The notes below the pieces were generated by a model. That model saw only the letters and a program-made list of their open reading frames with translations, searched no databases and was not told where the DNA came from. 64,000 nucleotides of DNA, from assembly GCA_964624475.1 (NCBI GenBank), contig CAZUYC010000136.1:1-64000 (forward strand). Direction: 5' to 3'. The stretch comes from CAZUYC01 sp964624475. Its GTDB lineage: Bacteria; Myxococcota_A; UBA9160; SMWR01. Shown here in pieces: positions 36,223 through 44,846 of this stretch. The translations under genes were made by a program, and so were the position numbers. How positions within the stretch are numbered: the stretch's first letter is position 1; the number at the start of each line of letters is the position of its first letter.

Positions 36223-39066
36223 ATGCTCCGGCCGACCCTTCTCGGGTTACTCGCCGGGTGCTCGTGCGCGCTGGTGGGCGTCGCCTCCGCCCAGGCACCT
36301 GCCGAGCTGGTGAAGGACATCAATACGGTCCCGACCCCGGCGAGCTCCGCTCCGTCGGAGCTCGTGACCCTCGGAGCGACCACCTTCTTCGTCGCGACGA
36401 CACCGCAGCTCGGCGCCGAGCTCTGGAAGACCGATGGGACGGCGGCGGGGACCGTCCTCGTGAAGGACATCCGGCCCGGATTCGACGGCTCCGCCCCCGG
36501 CTGCCTCGGCTCGCTGAACGGAACGCTCCTGTTCCGGGCCAACGACGGGACGAGCGGGGCCGAGCTCTGGAAGAGCGACGGCAGCGAGGCCGGCACCGTG
36601 CTCGTGAAGGACGTCGAGCCGGGGCCCGGCAGCTCCCAGCCCTGCTACTTCGTCGACGTGAACGGGATCGCCTTCTTCGCGGCCTCCGACGGCCCGAGCG
36701 GGAGCGAGCTCTGGAGGAGCGACGGAACCGAAGCGGGAACCGTGCGGGTGAAGGACCTCTTCCCCGGGATCTGGAGTTCCTACCCGTACCAGCTCAGCGA
36801 GGTGGACGGAACGCTCCTCTTCTTCGCCACGGGGAGCTTCACGGGTACGGAGCTCTGGAAGAGCGACGGGACGGCGGCGGGGACGACGCTCGTGAGGGAG
36901 ATCGGCCCGGGGGCGCAGAGCGGGCCCGGGGCCGCCGCGCCGGCCGTGGTGAACGGAACCCTCTTCTTCGCCGCCAACGACTCCGTCACCGGGAGCGAGC
37001 TCTGGAAGAGCGACGGAACCGAAGCGGGGACCGTGCGGGTGAAGGACATCCGACCGGGCTCGGCGAGCTCCGCCCCCGAGAGCTTCCTCGACCGGAACGG
37101 AGCCCTCTTCTTCCGGGCGAACGACGGTGCTACCGGGATCGAGCTCTGGACGAGCGATGGCAGCGAGGTGGGCACGGTCCTGGTGAAGGACATCCGACCG
37201 GGCGCATTGAGCTCCACACCCGATGGACTCACCGACCTGAACGGCACGCTCTTGTTCCGGGCCTTCGACGGCTTCAACGGTCTCTGGCGGAGCGACGGGA
37301 CCACGGCCGGGACGGCCCTCGTCGAGTATGTGTCGCCCAGCGTCGGGAGCACGAGGCCGCCCACCGTCGTGAACGGGACGCTCTTCTTCGCCGCCAGCGA
37401 CGGGGTGACGGGAATCGAGCTCTGGAAGAGCGACGGGACCGCGGCCGGGACGCAGCAGGTCGAGGACATCCGGCCGGGGTCGGCGTCCTCGAGCCCCGAT
37501 CAGCTCGAGAGCGCCAACGGAGTTCTCCTCTTCGCGGCTTCCGACGGAACGGATTCCCAGCTCGAGCTCTGGAGGAGCGACGGAACGGAAGCGGGGACCG
37601 CGCTGGTCGCGGACATCGCGTCCGCGCCCGGGAGCTCGACGCCCGACCGCTTCAGCGTGGTGGGCGGGACGCTCTTCTTCCGGACCAGCGACGGCGCGGG
37701 CGGAGCCGAGCTCTGGAGCAGCGACGCAACGGAGGCGGGGACCGCCCGGGTGAAGGACATCCGGCCCGGGCCCGCCGGCTCCGACCCCGGTCCTCTCGTC
37801 GGTCTCGGCGGGATGCTCTTCTTCGCGGCCGACGACGGCACGAGCGGTAGAGAGCTCTGGAAGAGCGACGGCAGCGAGACGGGAACCCTGCGGGTCGAAG
37901 ACATCGCCGCGGGGCCTGCGGGTTCCTCCCCCGAGGAGCTCACCGCCGTCGATGGAACGCTCTTCTTCGTGGCCGACGACGGCGCGAGCGGACTCGAGCT
38001 CTGGAAGAGCGACGGCAGCGAGACGGGAACCCTGCTGGTGAAGGACATCATTCCCTGGTACGAGAGCTCCAACCCCACGCATCTCACCGACGTGAACGGT
38101 ACGCTCTTCTTCGCGGCGAACGACGCCTCGACGGGAAACGAGCTCTGGAAGAGCGACGGGACCGAGGCGGGGACGGTGCAGGTGAAGGACATCGTGCCCG
38201 GCTCCGAGTCCTCGGTACCCAGCGATCTCACCGACCTGAACGGAACGCTGCTCTTCGCGGCCTCCGACGGGCCGAACGGGAGAGAGGTCTGGAGGAGCGA
38301 CGGGGCGGCGGCCGGAACGCTGCTGGTCAAGGACCTCTGGCCGGGGCCGGACGACTCCAATCCCAGCTCGCTCACCAACGTGAACGGCGCGCTCTTCTTC
38401 GTCGCCGACAACGGCGCGGGAGGCACCGAGCTCTTCAGCAGCGACGGCACGCTCGCCGGAACCCACTTCGTGGAAGACATCCTCCCGGGCGGCGGAAGCC
38501 CGAGCCTCGCGGCGCTCGCGAACGCGGGCGGGGCGCTCGCCTTCTCGGCGAACGACGGCGCGAGCGGAGCCGAGCCCTGGGCCAGCAACGGGAACGTGTT
38601 CGGGACCTTCCGCGTCGCCGACGTGGAGCCGGGAACGCTCGGCTCGAGCCCCTCCGGGTTCTCGACCGTGGGCTCGCTCACCCTCTTCGCGGCCCAGAAC
38701 CAGGAGACGGGGCGAGAGCTCTGGGCGATTCCGACGAGCGCGCTCTTCGACGCCGACGGCGACGGTCTCGACGACGCCGCGGAGGCGTCCCTCGGGACCA
38801 ACCCGAACGACCCCGACAGCGACGACGACCTGCTCGAAGACGGCGCCGAGGTGAACGCGCACGGGACCGATCCCCTCGATCCCGACACCGACGGCGATGG
38901 CTTCGGGGACGGGGACGAGGTCGCCGAGGGATCGGATCCGCTCGATCCGCGCTCCCCGCCGCCGATCCCGGTGCCCGCGCTCCCCGCCTGGGGAGGCGCC
39001 GTCCTCGCGGCCTTCTTCGGGGCATCGGGCTTCTTGCGCCTGCGCGCCGCGCGCCGCGGGGACTAG
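36223..39066 (+). CDS. Secreted ELW-repeat protein with calcium-binding and CTERM-like tail
   Basis: 947 residues. A signal peptide (cut after ASA) is followed by about 16 repeats of roughly 47 residues, each containing ELWKSDGTEAGT and then VKDIRPG or a variant. From about residue 843 come thrombospondin-type-3-like calcium motifs (DADGDGLDD, DTDGDGFGDGDE). The end is a PVPALPAWG motif, a hydrophobic helix and a basic LRLRAARRG tail, the three-part layout of exosortase/CTERM sorting signals. The repeats look like blades of a beta-propeller or extended surface fibre. No exosortase is in the window. Preceded by a G-run ribosome site. Function unknown; cell-surface display is inference. Confidence 0.85.
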   Translation: MLRPTLLGLLAGCSCALVGVASAQAPAELVKDINTVPTPASSAPSELVTLGATTFFVATTPQLGAELWKTDGTAAGTVLVKDIRPGFDGSAPGCLGSLNGTLLFRANDGTSGAELWKSDGSEAGTVLVKDVEPGPGSSQPCYFVDVNGIAFFAASDGPSGSELWRSDGTEAGTVRVKDLFPGIWSSYPYQLSEVDGTLLFFATGSFTGTELWKSDGTAAGTTLVREIGPGAQSGPGAAAPAVVNGTLFFAANDSVTGSELWKSDGTEAGTVRVKDIRPGSASSAPESFLDRNGALFFRANDGATGIELWTSDGSEVGTVLVKDIRPGALSSTPDGLTDLNGTLLFRAFDGFNGLWRSDGTTAGTALVEYVSPSVGSTRPPTVVNGTLFFAASDGVTGIELWKSDGTAAGTQQVEDIRPGSASSSPDQLESANGVLLFAASDGTDSQLELWRSDGTEAGTALVADIASAPGSSTPDRFSVVGGTLFFRTSDGAGGAELWSSDATEAGTARVKDIRPGPAGSDPGPLVGLGGMLFFAADDGTSGRELWKSDGSETGTLRVEDIAAGPAGSSPEELTAVDGTLFFVADDGASGLELWKSDGSETGTLLVKDIIPWYESSNPTHLTDVNGTLFFAANDASTGNELWKSDGTEAGTVQVKDIVPGSESSVPSDLTDLNGTLLFAASDGPNGREVWRSDGAAAGTLLVKDLWPGPDDSNPSSLTNVNGALFFVADNGAGGTELFSSDGTLAGTHFVEDILPGGGSPSLAALANAGGALAFSANDGASGAEPWASNGNVFGTFRVADVEPGTLGSSPSGFSTVGSLTLFAAQNQETGRELWAIPTSALFDADGDGLDDAAEASLGTNPNDPDSDDDLLEDGAEVNAHGTDPLDPDTDGDGFGDGDEVAEGSDPLDPRSPPPIPVPALPAWGGAVLAAFFGASGFLRLRAARRGD
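36360..38720 (+). repeat. About 16 tandem ~141-bp coding repeats
   Basis: Each unit encodes the ELWxSDGTxAGTxxVKDIxPG pattern and GTLFFxAxDG. The copies differ by many substitutions, mostly keeping the Gly, Asp, Trp and Thr positions, so they are old and under selection rather than freshly expanded. The seventh unit is shorter (LWRSDGTTAGT without the usual preceding GxE). Confidence 0.85.
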
Positions 39067-39089
39067 CCGGCGGGAGTCGGAGGCGCGGC

Positions 39090-39578
39090 CTACGCGCTGC
39101 CTCCGGCCGCCCGGCGCGTGGCCTCGACGGCGAAGCCGATCCCCTCCCGCGCGGCGAAGTCCCGCATCGCGTCGAGCATGCCCGCGGTCTCGCCCTGCGG
39201 CGGCTCCGCGCACTCGAGGCGGAAGCGCACGCGCTTGCCCGCGTAGTGCGGATAGTCGCGCCCGAGGTAGCCGCCCTGGACGTAGCCGAGGTAGGCGTTG
39301 AACTTCTCCTCGAGCTGGCCGAGCTGGAGGGGATCGCTCCCCCACGCGCGCGTCTCGAGCATCTGGAGCTCGACACAGTCCTGCGTGGGATCGAGCCGCA
39401 CCAGGTCCACGACCCGCGGGTTGTGGACGCCGCGCTCCTCCGGCCTCAGCGGGGGCCCGTCTCCGCTCGGCTTCGCCTCGCTGCGCGCTTCGCTTGCTGC
39501 GGCCTTGGGCCTCAGCGGGGGCCCGCCTTCGCTCGCCTCCGGCTCGCTGCGCGGCCGCTCCGCGGCCTTGCTATCCAC
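39090..39578 (-). CDS. DUF6572-like protein with repeat-derived N terminus
   Basis: 162 residues from GTG 39578, which overlaps the end of the SDR gene by eight bases. The conserved part starts around VVDLVRLDPTQDCVELQM and continues with GQLEEKFNAYLGYVQGG, resembling DUF6572. The first 48 or so residues (SKAAERPRSEPEASE, then ASEARSEAKPSG) are the translation of two dispersed-repeat copies. There is no alternative ATG or GTG between the repeats and the conserved part except a GTG inside it, so the repeat is probably translated. Function unknown; third gene of the operon that starts at 41345. Confidence 0.65.
   Translation of the reverse strand: MDSKAAERPRSEPEASEGGPPLRPKAAASEARSEAKPSGDGPPLRPEERGVHNPRVVDLVRLDPTQDCVELQMLETRAWGSDPLQLGQLEEKFNAYLGYVQGGYLGRDYPHYAGKRVRFRLECAEPPQGETAGMLDAMRDFAAREGIGFAVEATRRAAGGSA
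39440..39571 (+). repeat. Dispersed repeat family, locus D (two copies)
   Basis: Two tandem copies of about 65 bases, each opening with GGCCTCAGCGGGGGCCCG, then the core (CTCGGCTTCGCCTCGCTGCG in the first, CTCGCCTCCGGCTCGCTGCG in the second), and closing with GCGGCCTTG. They sit between the SDR stop and the conserved part of the next gene and are open in that gene's frame. Confidence 0.88.
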
Positions 39579-40401
39579 CGAAGATGCCGCCGTTCACGTG
39601 GATCACGCTGCCGTGCACGTAGCTCGCGCGCGTGGCGAGCCAGGCGACGGCGTCGGCCACTTCCTCGGGGCGGCCCATGCGCTGCATCGGGATGCGGGCC
39701 AGGATCGCCTGGCGGAGCTCCTCGGGGAGCTCGGCGGTCATCTCGGTGTCGATGAAGCCGGGGGCGACCGAGTTCACGCGGATCTCGCGCCCGGCGAGCT
39801 CCTGCGCGAGCGACTTGGTGAAGGCGTCGAGGGCCGCCTTCACCATCGTGTAGGGGATCTGGCCGGGGTTGCCCGTGTGGCCGACCACGCTCGAGATGTT
39901 GATGATGCGGCCGCCGCTCCGGAACATGAAGCGGCGCAGCACGGCCTTGGTCAGGTACCAGGTGGCGCGCGCCATCGCCGCGACGGCGTCGTAGTCGTCG
40001 AGCTTCATCGTGAGCATGGGCGCGTTCACGTTGGTGCCGGCGTTGTTCACGAGCACGTCGACGCGCCGGGCCCGATCCTTGAGCTCCGCGACGAGGGCGT
40101 CGATCTCCTCGGGAATCGCGAGGTCGGCGCGCACCAGGAAGGCGCCGGGGAGCGCATCGGCGAGCGACCGCGCCGGCGCCTCGCTCGAGCGGTAGTGCAC
40201 GCCGACGCGGAAGCCCTCGGCGGCGAGCGCGCGGCAGCAGGCCGCGCCGATCCCGGTGCCGCCGCCGGTGACGAGCGCAACCCGTTCCGTGGCTTCGCTC
40301 GCCTCCGGCTCGCTGCGCGGCCCGGCCTCAGCGGGAGCCCGCACTTCGCTCGGCTTCGCCTCGCTGCGCGCTCCGCTTGCCGGGGCCTTGCTCCCGCTCA
40401 A
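39571..40401 (-). CDS. Short-chain dehydrogenase/reductase (FabG-like) with repeat-derived N terminus
   Basis: 276 residues. The Rossmann motif VALVTGGGTGIGAA, NNAG and the catalytic Ser and YTMVK (Ser-Tyr-x3-Lys arrangement) are intact, as are NSVAPGFIDTEM and the C-terminal GGIFGG. It resembles 3-oxoacyl-ACP reductase. The frame opens at TTG 40401, which overlaps the upstream stop as TTGA, and the first 38 residues (ARSEAKPSE, then RSEPEASE) come from two dispersed-repeat copies. No ATG, GTG or TTG lies between the repeats and the Rossmann start. Second gene of a three-gene operon. Confidence 0.85.
   Translation of the reverse strand: MSGSKAPASGARSEAKPSEVRAPAEAGPRSEPEASEATERVALVTGGGTGIGAACCRALAAEGFRVGVHYRSSEAPARSLADALPGAFLVRADLAIPEEIDALVAELKDRARRVDVLVNNAGTNVNAPMLTMKLDDYDAVAAMARATWYLTKAVLRRFMFRSGGRIINISSVVGHTGNPGQIPYTMVKAALDAFTKSLAQELAGREIRVNSVAPGFIDTEMTAELPEELRQAILARIPMQRMGRPEEVADAVAWLATRASYVHGSVIHVNGGIFGG
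40291..40395 (+). repeat. Dispersed repeat family, locus E (two copies)
   Basis: First copy from 40291 (CTTCGCTCGCCTCCGGCTCG core) and second from about 40344 (CTTCGCTCGGCTTCGCCTCG core), separated by GGCCTCAGCGGGAGCCCG and ending in GGGGCCTTGC. They fill the start of the SDR gene directly after the TTGA junction with the upstream gene. Confidence 0.88.
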
Positions 40402-41345
40402 CCGAGCGCGCCCGAGATGTGCTCGCCGCCGTCGGCGCGGATGATCGCGCCGTTGATCCAGGCGGATTCTTCGCGACAGAGCAGGTAGATCACGTTCGCG
40501 ACGTCGGCCGGCGTGGTGAGGCGTCCGAAGGGGTTGCGCAGGCGCGCCTGCGCCTTCAAATGGGTCGAGCCCGGGATCGCGGCGAGGGCCGGCGTCTCGG
40601 TGATCCCCGCCTGCACGACGTTGCAGCGGATCCCGTGCGGCGCGTACTCGACCGCGATCGAGCGCGCGAGCGATTCGAGCGCCACCTTCGCCGCCGCCAC
40701 CGCGGCGTAGCCCTTCCAGGCCACCTCGTTGCCCTCGCTGGTCATGCCGAGCACGCGGGCGTCGCGGGCGAAGAGACCTCGGGCGTGCAGCTCCTGCACC
40801 CAGCCGAGCAGGCTCGTCCCCATGCTGTGGATCGTGCGCGCGAAGTCCTCCTCGTCGAGGAAGTGCTTGGCGGGGTAGACCGGGGGGGTGGCGAGCGTCC
40901 AGGCCCGGTCGTCACCGGCGGCCAGCCCCTCGTCCGCCGCCTCGGCGAGCTTCGCCGGATCCACCCCGAGGCGGCGCGCGAGCCGGGCGTCCGGCGCGGC
41001 CGTCCGGGGCGCTTGCGGCGTCAGGAGCTTCAGGTTCCCGAATGCGATCGAGTGGAGCAGCAGGCGCACGCGGCCGGCCTCCCCGAGCGCGCTCGCGATC
41101 TCCCCGAGCACGGCGGCGCGCCGCTCCGCGTCGAGGGCGTCGGTGTTGAAGCTGTGGAAGCGGACCCCGGCGGCGCGGATCTTCTCGAACTCGGGCTCGA
41201 TGCGCGCGAGCGTGGCGCGCCGGTCGCGGTGCACGACGACGAGGCTCATTCCGTGCCGCGCGAGCTTCTGCGCCGTCGCGAGCCCGAATCCGCTCGAGCC
41301 GCCGAGGATCACGCCCCACTCGTCCGCCGGGAAGTCGCTCGCCAC
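40398..41345 (-). CDS. Enoyl-ACP-reductase-like SDR (FabL/FabI type)
   Basis: 315 residues. It has a divergent nucleotide motif GVILGGSSGFGLATAQKL, a long middle insertion and the YAAVAAAKVALESL (Tyr-x3-Lys type) followed by HGIRCNVVQAGITETPA and INGAIIRADGGE, a pattern close to enoyl-ACP reductases of the FabL/FabI class. GTG 41345 has GGAGGGG six bases upstream. It heads an operon with a FabG-like SDR, which suggests a two-step reduction of acyl chains, though true FabI activity is unproven. Divergent from the GST gene. Confidence 0.78.
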   Translation of the reverse strand: MASDFPADEWGVILGGSSGFGLATAQKLARHGMSLVVVHRDRRATLARIEPEFEKIRAAGVRFHSFNTDALDAERRAAVLGEIASALGEAGRVRLLLHSIAFGNLKLLTPQAPRTAAPDARLARRLGVDPAKLAEAADEGLAAGDDRAWTLATPPVYPAKHFLDEEDFARTIHSMGTSLLGWVQELHARGLFARDARVLGMTSEGNEVAWKGYAAVAAAKVALESLARSIAVEYAPHGIRCNVVQAGITETPALAAIPGSTHLKAQARLRNPFGRLTTPADVANVIYLLCREESAWINGAIIRADGGEHISGALG

Positions 41346-41456
41346 GCCGTCCCCTCCGGGCCGCGCGGAGCCTAGCCCCGATCCGGCGCCCATGCCGCCG
41401 CGGCGGCGAGCTAGACTCCACGATTCTCCGCCGGGGGCGGGAGCCGAGGAGTGTCG

Positions 41457-42218
41457 ATGCCGGAGCGGACTCGGATCGTCGGGAGCTACCTCTCGCCCTA
41501 CGTGCGCAAGGTGCTGGTCTGCCTCGAGCTGAAGGGAGTGGCGTACGAGATCGACCCGATCGTGCCCTTCTTCGGCGACGAGCGCTTCTCCGCGTCGAGC
41601 CCGCTGCGGCGCGTCCCCGTCCTGATCGACGATCGCGTCACGCTCTCGGACTCCTCCGTCATCTGCCAGTACCTCGAGGACCGCCACCCGGAGCCCTCGC
41701 TCTACCCGCGCGACGTGGCCGCGCGCGCCCGGGCGCGCTGGCTCGAGGAGTACGCGGACACGCGCATGGGAGACGTCTTCATCTGGCGCCTCTTCAACGA
41801 GGTCGCGATCCGGCCGAGGGTGTGGGGCGAGAAGACCGACGAGGCGCTCGTGGCGAGGACGCTCGCGGAGGACGTCCCCGGCGTGCTCGACTACCTCGAG
41901 GCGGAGCTCCCGTCGGCGGGCTTCGCCTGCGGCGACCTCTCGATCGCGGACGTCGCGATCGCCGCCTTCTTCCGCAACGCCGCCTTCGCGCGCTTCCGCA
42001 TCGACGCCGAGCGCTGGCCCAGGACCGCGGGGCTCGTGGATCGCACCCTCGAGAGCGAGGGGTTCCGGCGGCTCGCGCCCTTCGAGGAGCGCCTGCTCCG
42101 CACGCGCATCCCCGAGCAGCGGGCCGCACTCGCGAGCATCGGGGCGCCGCTCACGGCCGAGACCTGGGCGACCGCGACCCCGCGGCGCGGGTTCGCGCCG
42201 GTTCGAGAAGCGGGATGA
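41457..42218 (+). CDS. Glutathione S-transferase family protein
   Basis: 253 residues. N-terminal thioredoxin-like domain with the likely catalytic Ser in GSYLSPYVRKV, the cis-Pro block RRVPVLIDD and SDSSVICQYLE, then an all-alpha C-terminal domain with GDLSIADVAIAAFF. ATG 41457 follows GAGGAG. The next gene starts within its stop (ATGA). Substrate unknown. Confidence 0.88.
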   Translation: MPERTRIVGSYLSPYVRKVLVCLELKGVAYEIDPIVPFFGDERFSASSPLRRVPVLIDDRVTLSDSSVICQYLEDRHPEPSLYPRDVAARARARWLEEYADTRMGDVFIWRLFNEVAIRPRVWGEKTDEALVARTLAEDVPGVLDYLEAELPSAGFACGDLSIADVAIAAFFRNAAFARFRIDAERWPRTAGLVDRTLESEGFRRLAPFEERLLRTRIPEQRAALASIGAPLTAETWATATPRRGFAPVREAG

Positions 42219-42673
42219 GCGCGGCGGGCGATCCCGTGCGCGCCGCGGGCCTGCTGCTCTGCCTCGCCGCGCTCGCCTGCGCGTCGGCGCTGCGACCGCT
42301 GACCGATGCCGATGCGATCGCCGGCGCTCGCGCGCTCGACACCTCGTACCGCGTCAAGGACCGGGTGACCGTTCCCGGGCCGGAGACCCGCGAGTACGTG
42401 CTCCCCGTCGGCGAGTACCGGCCGAGACACGCCGACGACGAGGGCATCTTCTACGCCTCGGCGAGCGGCGTGATCGAGCGCGCGGGGTTCTCGAAGCGCA
42501 TCGTCGCCGGGGGCATCTACGTCGCCAACGCGCCGGGCCGCCCCTTCGAACATCCGCTGCTCTACGTCGAGCTCGACGGGGACGTCGCGAAGCTCCCGCT
42601 GCCCCAGGCGGTGCTCCGGGGCTACGGCTCGACGCTCGCCTTCGCGGTGGACGGGGAGGAGCTGGTACCCTGA
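42215..42673 (+). CDS. Putative lipoprotein of unknown function
   Basis: 152 residues, start ATG 42215 overlapping the GST stop. A hydrophobic N terminus ends in LAALAC, a likely lipobox. The rest has a beta-rich look with VLPVGEYRPRHADDEGIFY. I recognise no family. Codon pattern and coupling to the GST gene support it as real. The Kazal-like gene starts two bases after its stop. Confidence 0.6.
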   Translation: MSAAGDPVRAAGLLLCLAALACASALRPLTDADAIAGARALDTSYRVKDRVTVPGPETREYVLPVGEYRPRHADDEGIFYASASGVIERAGFSKRIVAGGIYVANAPGRPFEHPLLYVELDGDVAKLPLPQAVLRGYGSTLAFAVDGEELVP

Positions 42674-42674
42674 C

Positions 42675-43277
42675 GTGGCGATGCGCCCTCCGGCCTGGAT
42701 CCTCGCGATCGCCGCGTCGGAGATCGCCTGCGCCGGGGTAGGGCTCCCGGCGCTTCCCGTCTGCCCGGCGGCGGGGCTGCGCCCGCTCCCCGAGTCGAGC
42801 TGCGAGCTCGACGAGGACGTCGCCGACTACAAGCGCGACACGGTGCTGACACTCTGGAGCTACGTGGGGTCCGGGTCGCCGCGGCTCCCGATCGTGATCG
42901 AGCTCGACGGCCGGGCGCGCGTCGAGTCGGTGTGCCTCGAGGAGGGCGTCTCCCTCGGCAGCCGGGCCCGCGAGCAGCTCGACCGCGCGATCCGGACGCT
43001 GCGCGCCATGCGGCCGGCGCCCGCGTGCCTGGCGGGGACGCGCCTCGAGCTCGCCGAGGACTTCGCCGACGCGAGCCGGGGCTGGCGCCGGAAGACGCGC
43101 GCGCTCCCCGAGGTCGAGGAGTTCTGCCTCCGCAGCCAGCAGGGCTGCGTGGGGTGGAACGAGCCCGTCTGCGCGCTCCTCAACGACGGGAGCCGGGAGA
43201 CCTACCGCGACGCCTGCCAGGCGTGCCGCGACCCGAACGTCCGGGGCTACGACGAGGGGCGCTGTCAGCTTCCGTGA
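42675..43277 (+). CDS. Secreted Cys-rich protein with C-terminal Kazal-like domain
   Basis: 200 residues with an N-terminal hydrophobic segment (WILAIAASEIACAG). The middle is without known motifs. The last 45 residues (CVGWNEPVCALLNDGSRETY, then DACQACRDPNV and a final GRC) follow the Kazal pattern PVC..DG..TY...C.AC...C, the fold of secreted serine-protease inhibitors and follistatin-like modules. GTG 42675 or ATG 42681 could start it. Its 3' end overlaps the convergent amidase by 98 bases. Inhibitor function is inference, as bacterial Kazal-like domains are little studied. Confidence 0.65.
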   Translation: MAMRPPAWILAIAASEIACAGVGLPALPVCPAAGLRPLPESSCELDEDVADYKRDTVLTLWSYVGSGSPRLPIVIELDGRARVESVCLEEGVSLGSRAREQLDRAIRTLRAMRPAPACLAGTRLELAEDFADASRGWRRKTRALPEVEEFCLRSQQGCVGWNEPVCALLNDGSRETYRDACQACRDPNVRGYDEGRCQLP

Positions 43278-44775
43278 CTCCGCTCGCCTGCTCGAACGCG
43301 TGCGCCGCGCGGTAGAGCGTGGACTCCTCGAAGCGGCGCCCGACGAGCATCATGCCGATCGGGAGGCCTTCGCTCTCGCCGCAGGGAAGCGAGAGCGCCG
43401 GGTGGTGCGTGTGGTTGAAGATCATGGTGTTGGCGGGAGGGGCGAAGGCGGCCTGGATCACGGCCTCGCGCGGGGCGCCCGGCGGCGGGAGCGGCATCGC
43501 CTTCATCGGCGTGGTGGGGAGCACCAGGAGGTCGACGCGCCCGAACGCCTCGTCGTAGCTGGCCCGCGCGCGTCGCACGAAGTTCACGGCCTTCGCCCAG
43601 TAGCGGAAGCCGTGGCGCTTGCGCATGAGCTCCGTCCCGAGCAGCAGGAACTTGACCGTGTCGGGGAGCGCGTCCGCGCGCTCGCGCCAGGCGTGCAGGC
43701 GGTCGACGAGGCTCGGGACGCAGAGGTCCTCGTGCCCGAGGGCGCAGCCGTCGGCGTGGAAGAGCAGGAAGGCCCCGGACTGCTGCACCGGGAAGACGAG
43801 GGCCGCCGCGATCGGGTGGAGCGGGATCGAGACCTCCTCGACCTTGGCGCCGAGCCGCTCGAAGCGCCGCGCCGCGGCGCGCACGCCCGCGTCGACGTCG
43901 GGCTCCGAGTTCGCGTGGCCGAAGCCCTCGCGCAGCACGCCGATGCGCAGGCCCTCGGCGCCGCGCGGGGTCGCGGCGACGTAGTCGTCGGTGCGGACGC
44001 CGCCCTGGCGCGGGTCGAAGCCGTCGGGGCCCGCGATCGCCTGGAGCAGCAGGGCGTTGTCGGCGACCGTGCGCGTGATCGGCCCGGCGTGGTCGATCGT
44101 CGGCTCGAGCGAGAGGATCCCCGTGTACGGGACCAGGCCGTGAGTGGGCTTCATGCCCACGACGCCGCAGAAGGACGCGGGCACGCGGATCGAGCCGCCC
44201 TGGTCGCAGCCGATCGCCATGTCGACCTCTCCGGCGGCGACGAGGGCCGCGCTCCCCGACGACGACCCCCCCGCGGAGCGCGAAGGGTCGCGCGGGTTGC
44301 GCACCGGGCCCGTGTCGGCGGTGTGGCTCCCGCCCGAGAAGCACCACGACTCGCACACTGCCTTGCCGGTGATCGTGCCGCCCGCGTCCAGGATGCGCGT
44401 CACGACGGTCGCGTCGATCGGCGGCACGTAGCCCTCGAGCAGCGTCGTCCCGTTCATCATCGGGACGCCCGCCACGAGCACGTTGTCCTTGAGCGCGACC
44501 GTGCGGCCCGCGAGGGGCCCCTTCGCGGCGCCCTCGATCCGCGTCTTCACGTACCAGGCTCCGAGCGGGTTCTCCTCGGGCGGCGGCCGCACGCCGGGCG
44601 TGCGCGGATGGCGCACGGGCGGGAACTCGTCGGGAAGGGTGTCGAGGAGCGAGGCGGTCGCGCCGAAGGTCGCGAGCAGCTTCTGGAAGAAAGCGATGTC
44701 GGGCGCGTCGAAGTGCAGGCCGAGCTCGCGCGCGATCGCCTCCACCTCGGCCGTCGTCGGGGGGTGGTGCGCCAT
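43180..44775 (-). CDS. Amidase signature family protein
   Basis: 531 residues. The Ser-cisSer-Lys triad is visible: Lys in VALKDNVLV near residue 98, the GGSSSGSAALVAAGEVDMAI stretch and the nucleophile Ser in GCDQGGSIRVPASFCG. The family covers amide and nitrile-derived amide hydrolases; the target here cannot be named, and a GatA role is unlikely without gatB/gatC. ATG 44775 has GGAGG upstream. The last 30 residues are Arg/Gly/Pro-rich and overlap the end of the Kazal-like gene; they may be drift past an older stop. Confidence 0.85.
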   Translation of the reverse strand: MAHHPPTTAEVEAIARELGLHFDAPDIAFFQKLLATFGATASLLDTLPDEFPPVRHPRTPGVRPPPEENPLGAWYVKTRIEGAAKGPLAGRTVALKDNVLVAGVPMMNGTTLLEGYVPPIDATVVTRILDAGGTITGKAVCESWCFSGGSHTADTGPVRNPRDPSRSAGGSSSGSAALVAAGEVDMAIGCDQGGSIRVPASFCGVVGMKPTHGLVPYTGILSLEPTIDHAGPITRTVADNALLLQAIAGPDGFDPRQGGVRTDDYVAATPRGAEGLRIGVLREGFGHANSEPDVDAGVRAAARRFERLGAKVEEVSIPLHPIAAALVFPVQQSGAFLLFHADGCALGHEDLCVPSLVDRLHAWRERADALPDTVKFLLLGTELMRKRHGFRYWAKAVNFVRRARASYDEAFGRVDLLVLPTTPMKAMPLPPPGAPREAVIQAAFAPPANTMIFNHTHHPALSLPCGESEGLPIGMMLVGRRFEESTLYRAAHAFEQASGVTEADSAPRRSPGRSGRGTPGRRRGRSPGSRR

Positions 44776-44846
44776 GGGATCCTCCGCAGCGCAGGGTACC
44801 GCGGCCTCCCGCGCAGGGTCGCCCGCGCTCTCAGGGCCGCCCGTTC

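Noticed and set aside
36247..39345. Long open frame antisense to the ELW-repeat gene
   Set aside because: High GC and repeated codons keep the opposite strand open; the product has no signal peptide or motif and mirrors the repeat period.
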